DNA of 64,000 nt from NCBI GenBank assembly GCA_040255465.1, contig JBDZVA010000006.1, positions 1 to 64,000 of the forward strand, read 5' to 3'. Below the pieces are notes generated by a model. The model saw only the letters and a program-made list of their open reading frames with translations, had not been told where the DNA came from and did no database searches. This DNA comes from UBA5793 sp040255465. GTDB taxonomy: Bacteria; Planctomycetota; Phycisphaerae; Phycisphaerales; UBA5793. Numbering within the stretch: the first letter of the stretch is position 1; each line of letters begins with the position of its first letter. The position numbers were made by a program, and so were the translations under genes. This document shows, one piece after another, positions 40,579 to 48,521 of this stretch.

Positions 40579-42408
40579 TTACTCGCCCCCTCCCGGCGGC
40601 GAACTCGGAGGAGGCAATTGCGGCGTCGGCAGGGCGTCCCATCGACTCAAATCCAGTTGCAGGCGGCCGGGATCATGATGCCACGGCAGCGCCGGTCGCG
40701 GGAAGCAATCCACCTCGTCGCGCCCCTCGTTCATCCGAACCAGCCCCAATTCGGGATGGAGGTCGGCGGTGAGGGCGTCAGGCAGCGTCATGGTGATCTG
40801 CCAGCGGCCGGGCTCGGTCTTAACGGCAATGTTCGCGGGCGAAAGAAGGCCGGATCGCTGCCAGTCGCGCGTGGAGCCGTCGGGCAGGATCGTCGCGGCG
40901 ATGATCGGATTGCCAAAGGGGCCCACGAGCACAGTGACCGACTCATGGCCGACGAGTTCACTCCAGTCGGCGACGACATCCAGCGGCCGCGGCGCCCCCG
41001 GGATCGTCCCAGGCAGCGGCTCGGCGAGGTTGCAGGTGATGACGAGTTCCCAGCGCTGCGTGTCAGGTGAACGACGAACGAGTATCGAGGCGCTGCGCTG
41101 CGGATCGGCCGGGGCGGGCTGGCCTGCGAGCCAGGTGTCCAGCGTCCAGCTTTGCCAGAGCACTTCGAGGCCGAGGCCGGGCGGCAGGACGATAGTCTGT
41201 GGTTCGAGCAGCGCCAGGACGCGGTTCGTCGACGTGGTCTGCACGATGATCCGATCGGGCGGCGACTCGGCGGGTCGGTCAAGCGTCGCTCGGCCGACGC
41301 TGGCGGGGGCGAGGTTCATCGTCGACACGTCCTGCGGCCGGTTGGCGTATGACATCCGCGCCCGTTGGGAAGACGTGGTGAGATTGGCGCAGGGCAAACG
41401 CACTTCAAGGCCGGTGTCGGATTCGATCCACGGTACGGCATCGGGCTGGCGGCTCACCCACGCCTTGACGCGCAGTCGCCAGTCTTCGTCTCCGGGCGCT
41501 TCGGTCAGTCGCGACAACAGGATGGTCTCGAGTTCAGCCAGGTCTGCGCTCCATGCCGGCCAGGCGGCGAATCGTTCTGAGCCGTCCCACGCGGTCCGAA
41601 CGAGCAGCCGCTGCAGATCGAGCGACAGCGCCGGATCGATGAGCGTGAGAGCGGCCAGGGCGGCGAACCATCGGCCGGCGGTCTGCCGGCCGAGCATTGA
41701 CAGTGTTGAATCTCTGTCTTCCTCGGTGGCCAGGGCGTTTGGATTGACGTGGCGTCGCCACAGGCCGCGGCGCATGGCCTCGAGTGGCGAGGTCGGGTTG
41801 GGCTCGTCAAAGCCGCCGGATGGCGCCAGCGGATCGCTCGATGGCTCATTCGGGTCCGGTGTAACAGGAACGAGCATAATGCGACCGGAGCCGACGTTGA
41901 GCCCGACACCCGGCCAGGTGTTCGGATCCTTGAGCACGAGCAGGTACGCGGTGGCGGCAGCCTCGCTCGCGGGGTCGATTTCGAAGATCTCTGTTGCGGT
42001 GGCCGACCAGCGCCACTGGCCGAATCGCAGGGTCGCGTCGGTCCTGGTCGGTTTGAGCCTTGCTCCCAGGCGACGCACCGGCAGGGGCACCGTTCGGCCG
42101 GCATCGGTGCGGGCGTCCACGGTCGTCGGCGCGGTGCCGGGCTCGCCAGTCCAGCGCAAGGCGATGAGCAGGGGCCGGTCGGGGAGGACCGGGGCGGTGC
42201 GGTCGACAAGTTCAAAGTGCGACGTGGCAGTCGGCGTGGGGGGCTCGTTGCCGTTTGCGCGGGACAATTTCCCCGTTTTGCACGCGGTTAGACCAATCGA
42301 AAGAAAGAGAGCCAGCAGCGCAACCGATAACCGCTGGGACGATCGCGCTTCGCGCGAGCAGCGGGGCGGATGTGGAGGCAACGACGGTCTGCAGGAACGT
42401 CGGGGCAT
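40579..42408 (-). CDS. large lipoprotein, unknown function
   Basis: This 609-residue protein starts at the ATG at 42408; after 27 Arg/Pro/Ser-rich residues comes a lipoprotein signal (VALLALFLSIGLTAC, lipid Cys at residue 43). The mature part is Pro-rich near the start and then mixed alpha/beta with no recognised domain; the last residues are a Pro/Ser/Gly-rich tail. Segments such as MLGRQTAGRWFAALAAL and VLWQSWTLDTWLAGQ suggest a globular protein. The start may lie later than 42408, but no better initiation site was seen. It diverges from the CBM48 gene over 71 bases. Confidence 0.65.
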   Translation of the reverse strand: MPRRSCRPSLPPHPPRCSREARSSQRLSVALLALFLSIGLTACKTGKLSRANGNEPPTPTATSHFELVDRTAPVLPDRPLLIALRWTGEPGTAPTTVDARTDAGRTVPLPVRRLGARLKPTRTDATLRFGQWRWSATATEIFEIDPASEAAATAYLLVLKDPNTWPGVGLNVGSGRIMLVPVTPDPNEPSSDPLAPSGGFDEPNPTSPLEAMRRGLWRRHVNPNALATEEDRDSTLSMLGRQTAGRWFAALAALTLIDPALSLDLQRLLVRTAWDGSERFAAWPAWSADLAELETILLSRLTEAPGDEDWRLRVKAWVSRQPDAVPWIESDTGLEVRLPCANLTTSSQRARMSYANRPQDVSTMNLAPASVGRATLDRPAESPPDRIIVQTTSTNRVLALLEPQTIVLPPGLGLEVLWQSWTLDTWLAGQPAPADPQRSASILVRRSPDTQRWELVITCNLAEPLPGTIPGAPRPLDVVADWSELVGHESVTVLVGPFGNPIIAATILPDGSTRDWQRSGLLSPANIAVKTEPGRWQITMTLPDALTADLHPELGLVRMNEGRDEVDCFPRPALPWHHDPGRLQLDLSRWDALPTPQLPPPSSPPGGGE

Positions 42409-42479
42409 GGTGGGTTCAGAGGTGTTCGCGGCTCCAGTCGTGAGTTTAGCGCCAAGAGAACGGAAGGGATGAGCCGGAC

Positions 42480-42911
42480 ATGGTGACGCCGCAGCCTGAG
42501 GGAACCTATCGGTTTGAAATCTACATGCCCGAGGCTCAGAGCGTGGCCGTGGCCGGGACGTTCTGCGACTGGTCGCCGAACGAGTTTCCGATGGACCGTG
42601 GAGAAGACGGCTGGTGGCGCGTCGAACTCGACATCGAGCCCGGCGACCATGCGTTTCAATATGTCGTCAATGGCCACGACTGGGTGGCGGACTTCGCTGC
42701 GTCCGGAGTGGAACGCAACGGATTCGGCTGCTGGGTGAGCCAGTTGCACGTCAAGGCCCGTTCGAGCCGGCCGATGCTTGATCGTGAACTCGATGCGATC
42801 GTCGAACTGGTGCGAGAGGCGGGAGACCGCCTGCGCAACGCCGCACCGCGACCGCTGACGTTTCCGCGCTCCGTCGAAGTGGCGGACGAAGACGAGCGGC
42901 TGGTGGCGTAG
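42480..42911 (+). CDS. stand-alone glycogen-binding (CBM48/AMPK-beta type) protein
   Basis: This 143-residue protein is almost entirely one carbohydrate-binding domain of the CBM48/AMPK glycogen-binding type: SVAVAGTFCDWSPNEFPM, DGWWRVELDIEPGDHAFQYVVNG and WVADF, with the aromatic residues that usually contact glucan chains. Residues about 95-143 form an amphipathic helix and an acidic tail. There is no catalytic domain and no signal peptide, so it may target a partner to intracellular glycogen. No glycogen enzyme gene is adjacent. Confidence 0.85.
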   Translation: MVTPQPEGTYRFEIYMPEAQSVAVAGTFCDWSPNEFPMDRGEDGWWRVELDIEPGDHAFQYVVNGHDWVADFAASGVERNGFGCWVSQLHVKARSSRPMLDRELDAIVELVREAGDRLRNAAPRPLTFPRSVEVADEDERLVA

Positions 42912-43007
42912 GCGACAATTGAAATCCGGACGGGCAACTTTCGAACAGACCATTCGGTGCAATGCGTTCCCAACGCAACGCGTTGGGTCCAGCGAGGAGG
43001 TCTGTTC
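42912..43007. other. intergenic segment with a small hairpin
   Basis: CCCAACGC at 42969-42976 pairs with GCGTTGGG at 42980-42987 around a three-base loop. No T-run follows. The 50 bases before 43008 resemble the region upstream of the hydrolase gene at 44717, including the GAGGAGG site, so they belong to the duplicated fragment. Confidence 0.45.
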
Positions 43008-43160
43008 ATGCTTCGATCAGTTGCCGTGCTGACGGTCGCGTTGCCCTCCACAAGCGCACTGGGATAAAGCGAGTACACGCCGGGGCCGGGGCCGCGTGCG
43101 GTTCGCGGCAGTGTGGTGCTGAAGCTTCACAGTATGGCGCGGGAGGGGGATCTGCCGACG
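43008..43160 (+). pseudogene. truncated duplicate of the hydrolase at 44717-45736
   Basis: Translation from the ATG at 43008 gives a signal-like start (MLRSVAVLTVALPSTSALG), then an in-frame TAA at 43065-43067, then SEYTPGPGPRAV, VVLKLHSMAREGDLPTRVR. This parallels the hydrolase N-terminus (MLRFVFGVLAV, QDYVPGPGPLAV, VVKLHDAAREQDLPIRVR) position by position. GAGGAGG precedes both starts. Similarity stops at about 43160, where a transposase remnant on the other strand begins, so the fragment is a non-functional duplicate. Confidence 0.8.
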
Positions 43161-43181
43161 CGTGTGCGGTGTCTGTGGGTG

Positions 43182-43298
43182 AATGCGTTCGAAGGCGTGG
43201 TAGTCGTCGTCATCGTCGAAGAGGGTCATGCGGTTGACGCCGCGATTGAGGATGTGGCAGGCGTAGCCGCCGGGCGTGGGTCGAGCGGTGCGGGGCAT
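43182..43298 (-). pseudogene. 5' stub of a RAYT / IS200-like (Y1_Tnp) transposase
   Basis: The 39 residues read from the ATG at 43298 (MPRTARPTPGGYACHILNRG, then NRMTLFDDDDDYHAFERI) match the N-terminus of REP-associated tyrosine transposases, in which an HxxxRG motif and an LF...DYxxF motif are standard. The similarity ends at about 43182; the HUH motif and the catalytic Tyr are missing. It is therefore a remnant, joined head-on to the hydrolase fragment. Confidence 0.75.
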
Positions 43299-43368
43299 GT
43301 GGATTTCCAGGCGCGATTCCGCCGCGAGTCACAGGTAGGAGCGCATTGTTCCGTCGGACAGAACCTAG

Positions 43369-44067
43369 TCACGGCACTGGACTTTCCGTCGACTTGCCCT
43401 CAAGCATTCCACACTCGGGGCATCGGTACTGGCCGCGCTGGAGCAGGTAACCGCAATTCGCGCAACGACCGCTTCTTGTTCGCAGCGTCCGAACCAGGTG
43501 CCTTCGAGATACATTCGCAAGGCAGATTAGCATCGCGAACGATGCGGAATCAAGCAAGAAACCAGCCCATATCGGTCGCAATGGCAGGATGGTCTCGCTG
43601 AACGGATACTCCAAGCCACTCTGTCCTAGAGCAATTCCGTTGGTAATAGTTGGATTGACAAAACTGCGCGGCGGCAGCTGCACTTCGCCGCACACATCGA
43701 AGGCAAGAGCTCGAAATGGCCAGCCCACTTCGCCGTGTAGCCGGCGATATGTGATTGGATAGTTTGTTGGATCGCCAATGTCCGTACCGAATGCCTCAAT
43801 CGCGGACTCTATCGTATGGTGCCCAGACATGCGCATCGCAAACAAAGCAGGGTGATTCGTAGCGAACGGCATGCCCACCGTGATTGTAGTGCCGAGTCGA
43901 TGGTAGTGGTCCACTACCCAAACGGGCGGATCGGCAGATGTAGTAGTGGTAGTGATCAAACTGCCGGCCGTTATCGTGTTAATTGCCAGAAGCCATGCGA
44001 CAACAAATGTCATCGCGACACCCACTGTCACAACCAAAACAGTTTGACCAACTTGCTTACGAACCAT
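43369..44067 (-). CDS. membrane protein with C-terminal zinc ribbon, paralogue of the 22044-22940 gene
   Basis: This 232-residue protein has an N-terminal membrane segment (TVLVVTVGVAMTFVVAWLLA), an extracytoplasmic middle part, a second hydrophobic segment after LPLRPIWAGFLLD, and a zinc ribbon (CANCGYLL ... CPECG). The order and motifs match the protein at 22044-22940. Base composition is lower than around it (29 G+C of 60 in 43741-43800), which may mark transfer. It lies in a stretch of gene fragments, but the frame itself is intact. Confidence 0.65.
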   Translation of the reverse strand: MVRKQVGQTVLVVTVGVAMTFVVAWLLAINTITAGSLITTTTTSADPPVWVVDHYHRLGTTITVGMPFATNHPALFAMRMSGHHTIESAIEAFGTDIGDPTNYPITYRRLHGEVGWPFRALAFDVCGEVQLPPRSFVNPTITNGIALGQSGLEYPFSETILPLRPIWAGFLLDSASFAMLICLANVSRRHLVRTLRTRSGRCANCGYLLQRGQYRCPECGMLEGKSTESPVP

Positions 44068-44119
44068 ATCGAACTTTTAGATTGCGCATTATACATTCTA
44101 CATGGGAACGAAAACGGGA

Positions 44120-44153
44120 CGGGTACGTTTGTTGCACGGGTACGTTTGTTGCA
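44120..44153 (+). repeat. 17-base tandem duplication
   Basis: The 17 bases CGGGTACGTTTGTTGCA at 44120-44136 are repeated exactly at 44137-44153. The repeat lies between the zinc-ribbon gene and the Rhs fragment and codes for nothing recognised. Confidence 0.85.
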
Positions 44154-44169
44154 GGTGCGATTTCTATGT

Positions 44170-44568
44170 TCATTGCGAGCTCGTTTTCGTTGGTCGGCCG
44201 CGCGGGTGGAAGGTGTGTTCGGGGCCTACGGCGTCGTCGATAGAGCGTGTGCGCCAGAAGGTCTGGGCGCGTTCATCTTCGGTGAAGCCTGATGTCCAGG
44301 GGCAGTCGATGCGTTCTGCGAGGAGTTGCCAGTTGGCGGAATAGTACATGAGGCGCATCCCGTCAATACTGCCGGAGCCCGGAGTCAGCGAGTGCTTCGC
44401 CGAACGCCAGTGCAGGGCATTGTATTCATACTGGCCCAGGCTCGTTCTTTCGATCTTGAGTTCCGTGAGGCGATTCCCGGCGTCATGGGTGTAGTACTTG
44501 GTGGTTGCAGCGGGGAGGCCTTGTTCGGTCAAGTTGTTGGCCGCGTCGTAGGCGAATGGGAGGGAGGT
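44170..44568 (-). pseudogene. Rhs/YD-repeat protein fragment
   Basis: The frame contains FAYDAANNLTEQ, YYTHDAGNRLTEL, IERTSLGQYEYNALHWR and LMYYSANWQLLAER, then QTFWRTRSIDDAV: the YD-repeat region and the start of the RHS core (normally ...WGxRYIDDxV). After IDDAV (44227) the similarity is lost and the residues become random. There is no N-terminal secretion part and no start site of its own, so it is the relic of a large Rhs gene. Confidence 0.75.
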
Positions 44569-44716
44569 GATGTGATGCGGGCGGCGCTTACGGGGTTGTG
44601 CTAATCGCGGTTGGGGGTCTTCGCGAATTGTGAAATCGGGGAGTGCAAGTTTCCGAAGACGTTTGGGGGTGCAATGGCGTGGTTGCGGAGGGCGTTGGAT
44701 GGGCGAGGAGGTTTTC

Positions 44717-45736
44717 ATGCTGCGATTTGTGTTTGGGGTATTAGCGGTTTCGACGTCGGGTGTCGCGCTCGGGCAGGATTATGTGCCGGGGCCGGGTCCG
44801 TTGGCGGTGCGAGTGGCGGAGGTGGTGAAACTGCACGATGCAGCGCGGGAGCAGGATCTGCCGATTCGGGTGCGGTATCCGAAGGTGGATGCGGAGCATC
44901 CCGGGCCGTTTCCGCTGGTGGTGTTCAGTCATGGGGCGGGCGGGTCGTGCGATGCGTTCGGGCCGCTGAGCACGTGCCTGGCGAGCAACGGGTATGTTGT
45001 CATTCATCCGACGCATTCGGACTCGCTCAGTCTGCTCTCAGGCAACGAGCGGCGGACGAAGGGTCGCGAACTGCTGCGCAACCCTCGCGAGATCGTGAAG
45101 AAGGTGGATCTGAAGGATCGGGTTGCGGATGTGAAGTTCATCCTCGACTCGCTTGATGAGATCGAGAAGGACATCGAGCAGCCGGGCCTGATCGATCGCG
45201 AGCACTTTGCCATGGCGGGCCACTCGGCGGGGGCGATGACGACGGAAGTGCTCGGCGGGATGGAGTTCATGTTCCTCGGCCGGCCAGCGGCGGGTTGGGC
45301 GCTGAGCGAATCACGATTCGATGCGCTGGCGGTCATCTCGGGCGCGGGCACGCAGCGGCGATCGATTACGAAGGATTCGTGGCAGCGCGTGGATCGGCCG
45401 TGGCTGGTGATCACCGGCAGCAAGGATGTGAGCGCGGCCAGTGATGAGACGCCGGAATCGAGGCGCGAGCCGTATGAGTATGCGCCGGCGGATGGGAGCA
45501 AGTACCTGCTGTTCATCGACGGCGCGACGCACTCGTCGTACCAGGGCAAGGGTGTCGGCATGCTGCTCGATGGCAAGAGCCCTGACAATCTCGAGTGGAT
45601 CTGCGAGACGACGAACATGAGCGTCCTTGCCTTCTTTGATGCGTATGTGAAGGGCAACGAGGCCGCGAAGGCGTGGCTGGATTCGGGAGCCGTGGCGGAG
45701 CGCGAGGGTGGGGCTGTCGAGTTCAAGCACAAGTAA
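44717..45736 (+). CDS. secreted alpha/beta hydrolase
   Basis: This 339-residue protein starts at the ATG at 44717 (GAGGAGG upstream) with a signal peptide ending VALGQ. It has the alpha/beta-hydrolase fold with an oxyanion region PLVVFSHGAGGS, nucleophile S170 in GHSAGA, D237 in ITGSKD and H272 in GATHSSY. The form resembles chlorophyllase/PAF-acetylhydrolase-like and dienelactone-hydrolase-like esterases. Substrate is unknown. A broken copy of its first 50 codons lies 1.7 kb upstream at 43008. Confidence 0.85.
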   Translation: MLRFVFGVLAVSTSGVALGQDYVPGPGPLAVRVAEVVKLHDAAREQDLPIRVRYPKVDAEHPGPFPLVVFSHGAGGSCDAFGPLSTCLASNGYVVIHPTHSDSLSLLSGNERRTKGRELLRNPREIVKKVDLKDRVADVKFILDSLDEIEKDIEQPGLIDREHFAMAGHSAGAMTTEVLGGMEFMFLGRPAAGWALSESRFDALAVISGAGTQRRSITKDSWQRVDRPWLVITGSKDVSAASDETPESRREPYEYAPADGSKYLLFIDGATHSSYQGKGVGMLLDGKSPDNLEWICETTNMSVLAFFDAYVKGNEAAKAWLDSGAVAEREGGAVEFKHK

Positions 45737-45869
45737 GCCGAGGCGCGGCCTGGACGTCCGCGGTCAGCTGATCGGGGACATGTGCTGTTTTCGGTGCGAG
45801 CGAGTGGGGTGCGGCGGATAGGATTGCGGCAAGAGTGCAATCGACTACTCGCTTGGGAGGCGACGAAAC

Positions 45870-46241
45870 ATGCCTTCGGAAATGGCTCAATCGTCGGGAT
45901 CGGCGGAACGCAGGATCGATGATCTTGTGTACGTGGGGTTCAACTCGCGCGTCGTGGCGCTCGATCGCTACACCGGCGAACTGGTGTGGCAATGGAAGAG
46001 TCCCAAGGGCACGGGCTTCGTGTCGCTGCTGCTCGATGGAGATCGCTTGATCGCGTCGGTGCAGGGGTACACCTATTGTCTCGAGCCGTTGTTTGGTCAG
46101 CAGGTGTGGGGCAATCCGCTCAAGGGTCTGGGGGTGGGTGTTGCATCGCTGGCGAGCGTTCGCGGCATGTCGACGGGCAGCGGAATGGGCGCGGCGGCAG
46201 CGCAGCAACAGCAAGCGGCCGCGGCCGCGGCGGCGGGGTGA
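45870..46241 (+). CDS. short PQQ-like beta-propeller repeat protein
   Basis: This 123-residue protein has one quinoprotein-like (PQQ/WD-type) repeat: LVYVGFNSRVVALDRYTGELVWQWKSPKG, followed by SLLLDGDRLIASVQGYTYCLEPLFGQQVW. One such pair of strands is far less than a full propeller, so it may form part of an oligomer or be truncated. The C-terminus is Gln/Ala-rich (about 25 residues). GGGAGG lies nine bases before the ATG. No signal peptide is seen. Confidence 0.65.
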   Translation: MPSEMAQSSGSAERRIDDLVYVGFNSRVVALDRYTGELVWQWKSPKGTGFVSLLLDGDRLIASVQGYTYCLEPLFGQQVWGNPLKGLGVGVASLASVRGMSTGSGMGAAAAQQQQAAAAAAAG

Positions 46242-46308
46242 GGCGCACTGGCAGGTCGATGGGCTGGATGGACGGAATCGAGATTGCCGCTATCGAGGAA
46301 GGAACATC

Positions 46309-46953
46309 ATGGCCGAATCGGACATTCCAGAATTCAATCCGATGACCCCTCCGTCGCCTGTGGATGCGCCGCCGATGGCGGGGGCGGCTCCTCCGACGTA
46401 TCGGCCGGCCTATCAGCGGCCGAGCCAGTCGTCGTGGCCGAATGTCGTGGGCATCATCTGCATAGTCATGGGTTCTCTGGGCGCGCTGGGCGGGTTCTGT
46501 GGCGTGATCGGTTCTTTCTTTCAGGGTTACTTTGCCAACATGATGCCGGCGGGGCAGGCCAACGTCATGACCGGCATGGCCCAGTACATGCCGTACATGA
46601 TCGCATCGAACGTGCTCAATCTGGCGCTGGCGGTGACGTTGATCATCGGCGGGACGGGTCTTACCTCGCGCCGGCGCTGGGGTCGGCCGGTGCTGCTGCA
46701 CTGGTCGTGGTTGAAGATGATCGCGGTCATCGTGGGCGCCGTGCTCGGGTACTACGTGCAACAGGCCCAACTTCAGGCGATGCTCAACGACCCCAACGCG
46801 GCCAGCGCGCCTCCGCAGATGGGGATGTTCATGCAACTGGGGGCGGGCATCGGTCTGGCGATCGGCGTTGTGTGGGGTTGGATTCTGCCGATCTTCGTTC
46901 TCATCTGGCTCAATCGCCAGACCATTCGCGACGAGGCCAACTCGTGGTCCTGA
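46309..46953 (+). CDS. multi-pass membrane protein, unknown function
   Basis: This 214-residue protein (ATG 46309, GAGGAAGG upstream) starts with about 40 Pro/Ala-rich residues, then has four hydrophobic segments (VVGIICIVMGSLGALGGF, ASNVLNLALAVTLIIGG, MIAVIVGAVLGYYV and LGAGIGLAIGVVWGWILPIFVLIW). No family was recognised. It sits 67 bases after the PQQ-repeat gene and 22 bases before the Yip1/zinc-ribbon gene, likely one operon. Confidence 0.65.
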   Translation: MAESDIPEFNPMTPPSPVDAPPMAGAAPPTYRPAYQRPSQSSWPNVVGIICIVMGSLGALGGFCGVIGSFFQGYFANMMPAGQANVMTGMAQYMPYMIASNVLNLALAVTLIIGGTGLTSRRRWGRPVLLHWSWLKMIAVIVGAVLGYYVQQAQLQAMLNDPNAASAPPQMGMFMQLGAGIGLAIGVVWGWILPIFVLIWLNRQTIRDEANSWS

Positions 46954-46975
46954 CGCTCTTTCGAGAGTTGAGTGC

Positions 46976-48466
46976 ATGAACTGCAAGACCTGCGATTACG
47001 CGCTGTGGAACCTTCGCACCCGGGTGTGTCCGGAATGCGGTTCGCCATTCAGCCCGGCGGACTTCGAGTTTGCGCCGACGAGCGTTCAGTTCTGCTGCCC
47101 GCATTGCAATCAGGCGTATTACGGCACGGACGCCAAGGGGCATCTCGTTCCGCCTGAGTTTGAGTGCGTGACGTGCGGCAAGCCGGTCAGCATGGATGAG
47201 ATGGTGGTGTTGCCGGCCGCGGGTCTGCGCGAATCAGAGACGTCGCCTCATGTTGTGCCGTGGCTGCTGCGCGAGGACATCGGTCGATTTCGCTCGTGGT
47301 TCCGCACGGTTGGATGGGGCATGGGCCTGCCGTCTCAGTTGGGAACATCGCTGCCGGCGCAGGCTGAGCCGAGGCAGGCGTTTACCTTTGCCACGATTGT
47401 GCTCTACATCGCGATGTTGCTCTGCGTCGGCCTGTTTGTGTTCATGATTGGAGTGAGCGGCCAGAGCGGCAGCGGCATCGGGCCGATTCTCATTTCGGGG
47501 TTTCTGTCGCTGGCGGGCGTTCTCGTCTTCTCGGTGGCGCTGCTGGGCGTTGTAATATTGATGGCGCACGGCGTGCTGCGCGTGCTGGGCGAAGGCACCG
47601 ACGGGATGGGTCGAACGGCAGAGGCGATCTGCTACACGAGCGGGCCGATGCTGATTGGATCGATTCCGTGCCTGGGCGTGTATACCACGCTGCCGATAGG
47701 GTGGTTGTGGTGGATGATCAGCGCCTCTTTCGCACTGAAGGAGCGGCAGAAGGCACAGACATGGAAGGCGGTGGTGGCGATGGCGGTGCCGGGCGTGGTG
47801 CTGCCGGGCATTCCCATCGCGTCGATCATCGCGTCGATCTGGATGGTGGTTTCGACGGCGGGTGGTGGATTCGGCCCGGGTTCGGCGGTCGCGAGTCTTG
47901 CCTCGCAGAGCGCCATGAGTTCGCTCACGATGTCCTGGCGCATGAAGGCCATGCAGTCGACCGGGCCGGTGACGGATCACGCCAGCGCCTTCATGGAGGA
48001 TGGGTTTGTCTATGGCGGCATGTTCCTCAGCAACGATACGATTCTCTCGCCTGCTGATGTGCCGATCGGATCGCTCACGCTGGCGGATTTCGCCGGTGGT
48101 CCAAGATTGTTTACTCCGGCGCAGGCGGCGGCGGTGCAGGAGGCGAGCGATGTCCTGCCGATGAACACGGTGGCTCATCGCGTGGGGGATTTCGTTTTCT
48201 GCTACCACGGCATTGACCTGACGGCGATGTCGCCGCGACTCTGGGTGGCGATCGCCTGGCCGATGCGGGAAGCCGAAGCGCCGCTCGACGCCGATTACAC
48301 GATCGTGGTGGGACAGGTGGGCAGCGAGACTGAAGAGATTGCCGTGGAAGACTTTGCCGCGGCGCTGGAGGCGCAGAATCAACTGCGGTCGCGCTACAAC
48401 CTGGCGCCGCTGCCGATGCCCGATACGGTCACGCATGAGCAGCCGGCGGTGGCGCCCGAGAAGTGA
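46976..48466 (+). CDS. zinc-ribbon membrane protein with Yip1-like domain
   Basis: This 496-residue protein (ATG 46976; GAGAG upstream) begins with two zinc ribbons (CKTCDYALWNL ... CPECG and CCPHC ... CVTCG), followed by a Yip1-like membrane region with about five hydrophobic segments (residues 150-310, e.g. ATIVLYIAMLLCVGLFVFMI and LMAHGVLRVLGEG). The rest (about 320-496) is soluble and unassigned, with a VYGGMFLSND segment. The order ribbon-ribbon-Yip1 is frequent in planctomycetes; function unknown. Confidence 0.75.
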   Translation: MNCKTCDYALWNLRTRVCPECGSPFSPADFEFAPTSVQFCCPHCNQAYYGTDAKGHLVPPEFECVTCGKPVSMDEMVVLPAAGLRESETSPHVVPWLLREDIGRFRSWFRTVGWGMGLPSQLGTSLPAQAEPRQAFTFATIVLYIAMLLCVGLFVFMIGVSGQSGSGIGPILISGFLSLAGVLVFSVALLGVVILMAHGVLRVLGEGTDGMGRTAEAICYTSGPMLIGSIPCLGVYTTLPIGWLWWMISASFALKERQKAQTWKAVVAMAVPGVVLPGIPIASIIASIWMVVSTAGGGFGPGSAVASLASQSAMSSLTMSWRMKAMQSTGPVTDHASAFMEDGFVYGGMFLSNDTILSPADVPIGSLTLADFAGGPRLFTPAQAAAVQEASDVLPMNTVAHRVGDFVFCYHGIDLTAMSPRLWVAIAWPMREAEAPLDADYTIVVGQVGSETEEIAVEDFAAALEAQNQLRSRYNLAPLPMPDTVTHEQPAVAPEK

Positions 48467-48521
48467 GCGAACCCCACAATGACGGAACACCCCCTCGTTC
48501 CGGTCCGGTTTTCGCTCCGAA

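Noticed and set aside
39624..40772. 382-codon plus-strand open frame across the repeat tract and the small lipoprotein
   Set aside because: Its first part is built from palindromic repeat sequence and its second part is antisense to a lipoprotein gene with a clear signal peptide and ribosome binding site.
42962..43237. Plus-strand 91-codon open frame across the hydrolase fragment
   Set aside because: The frame of the hydrolase similarity is another one (from 43008) and contains a stop; this frame shows no similarity.
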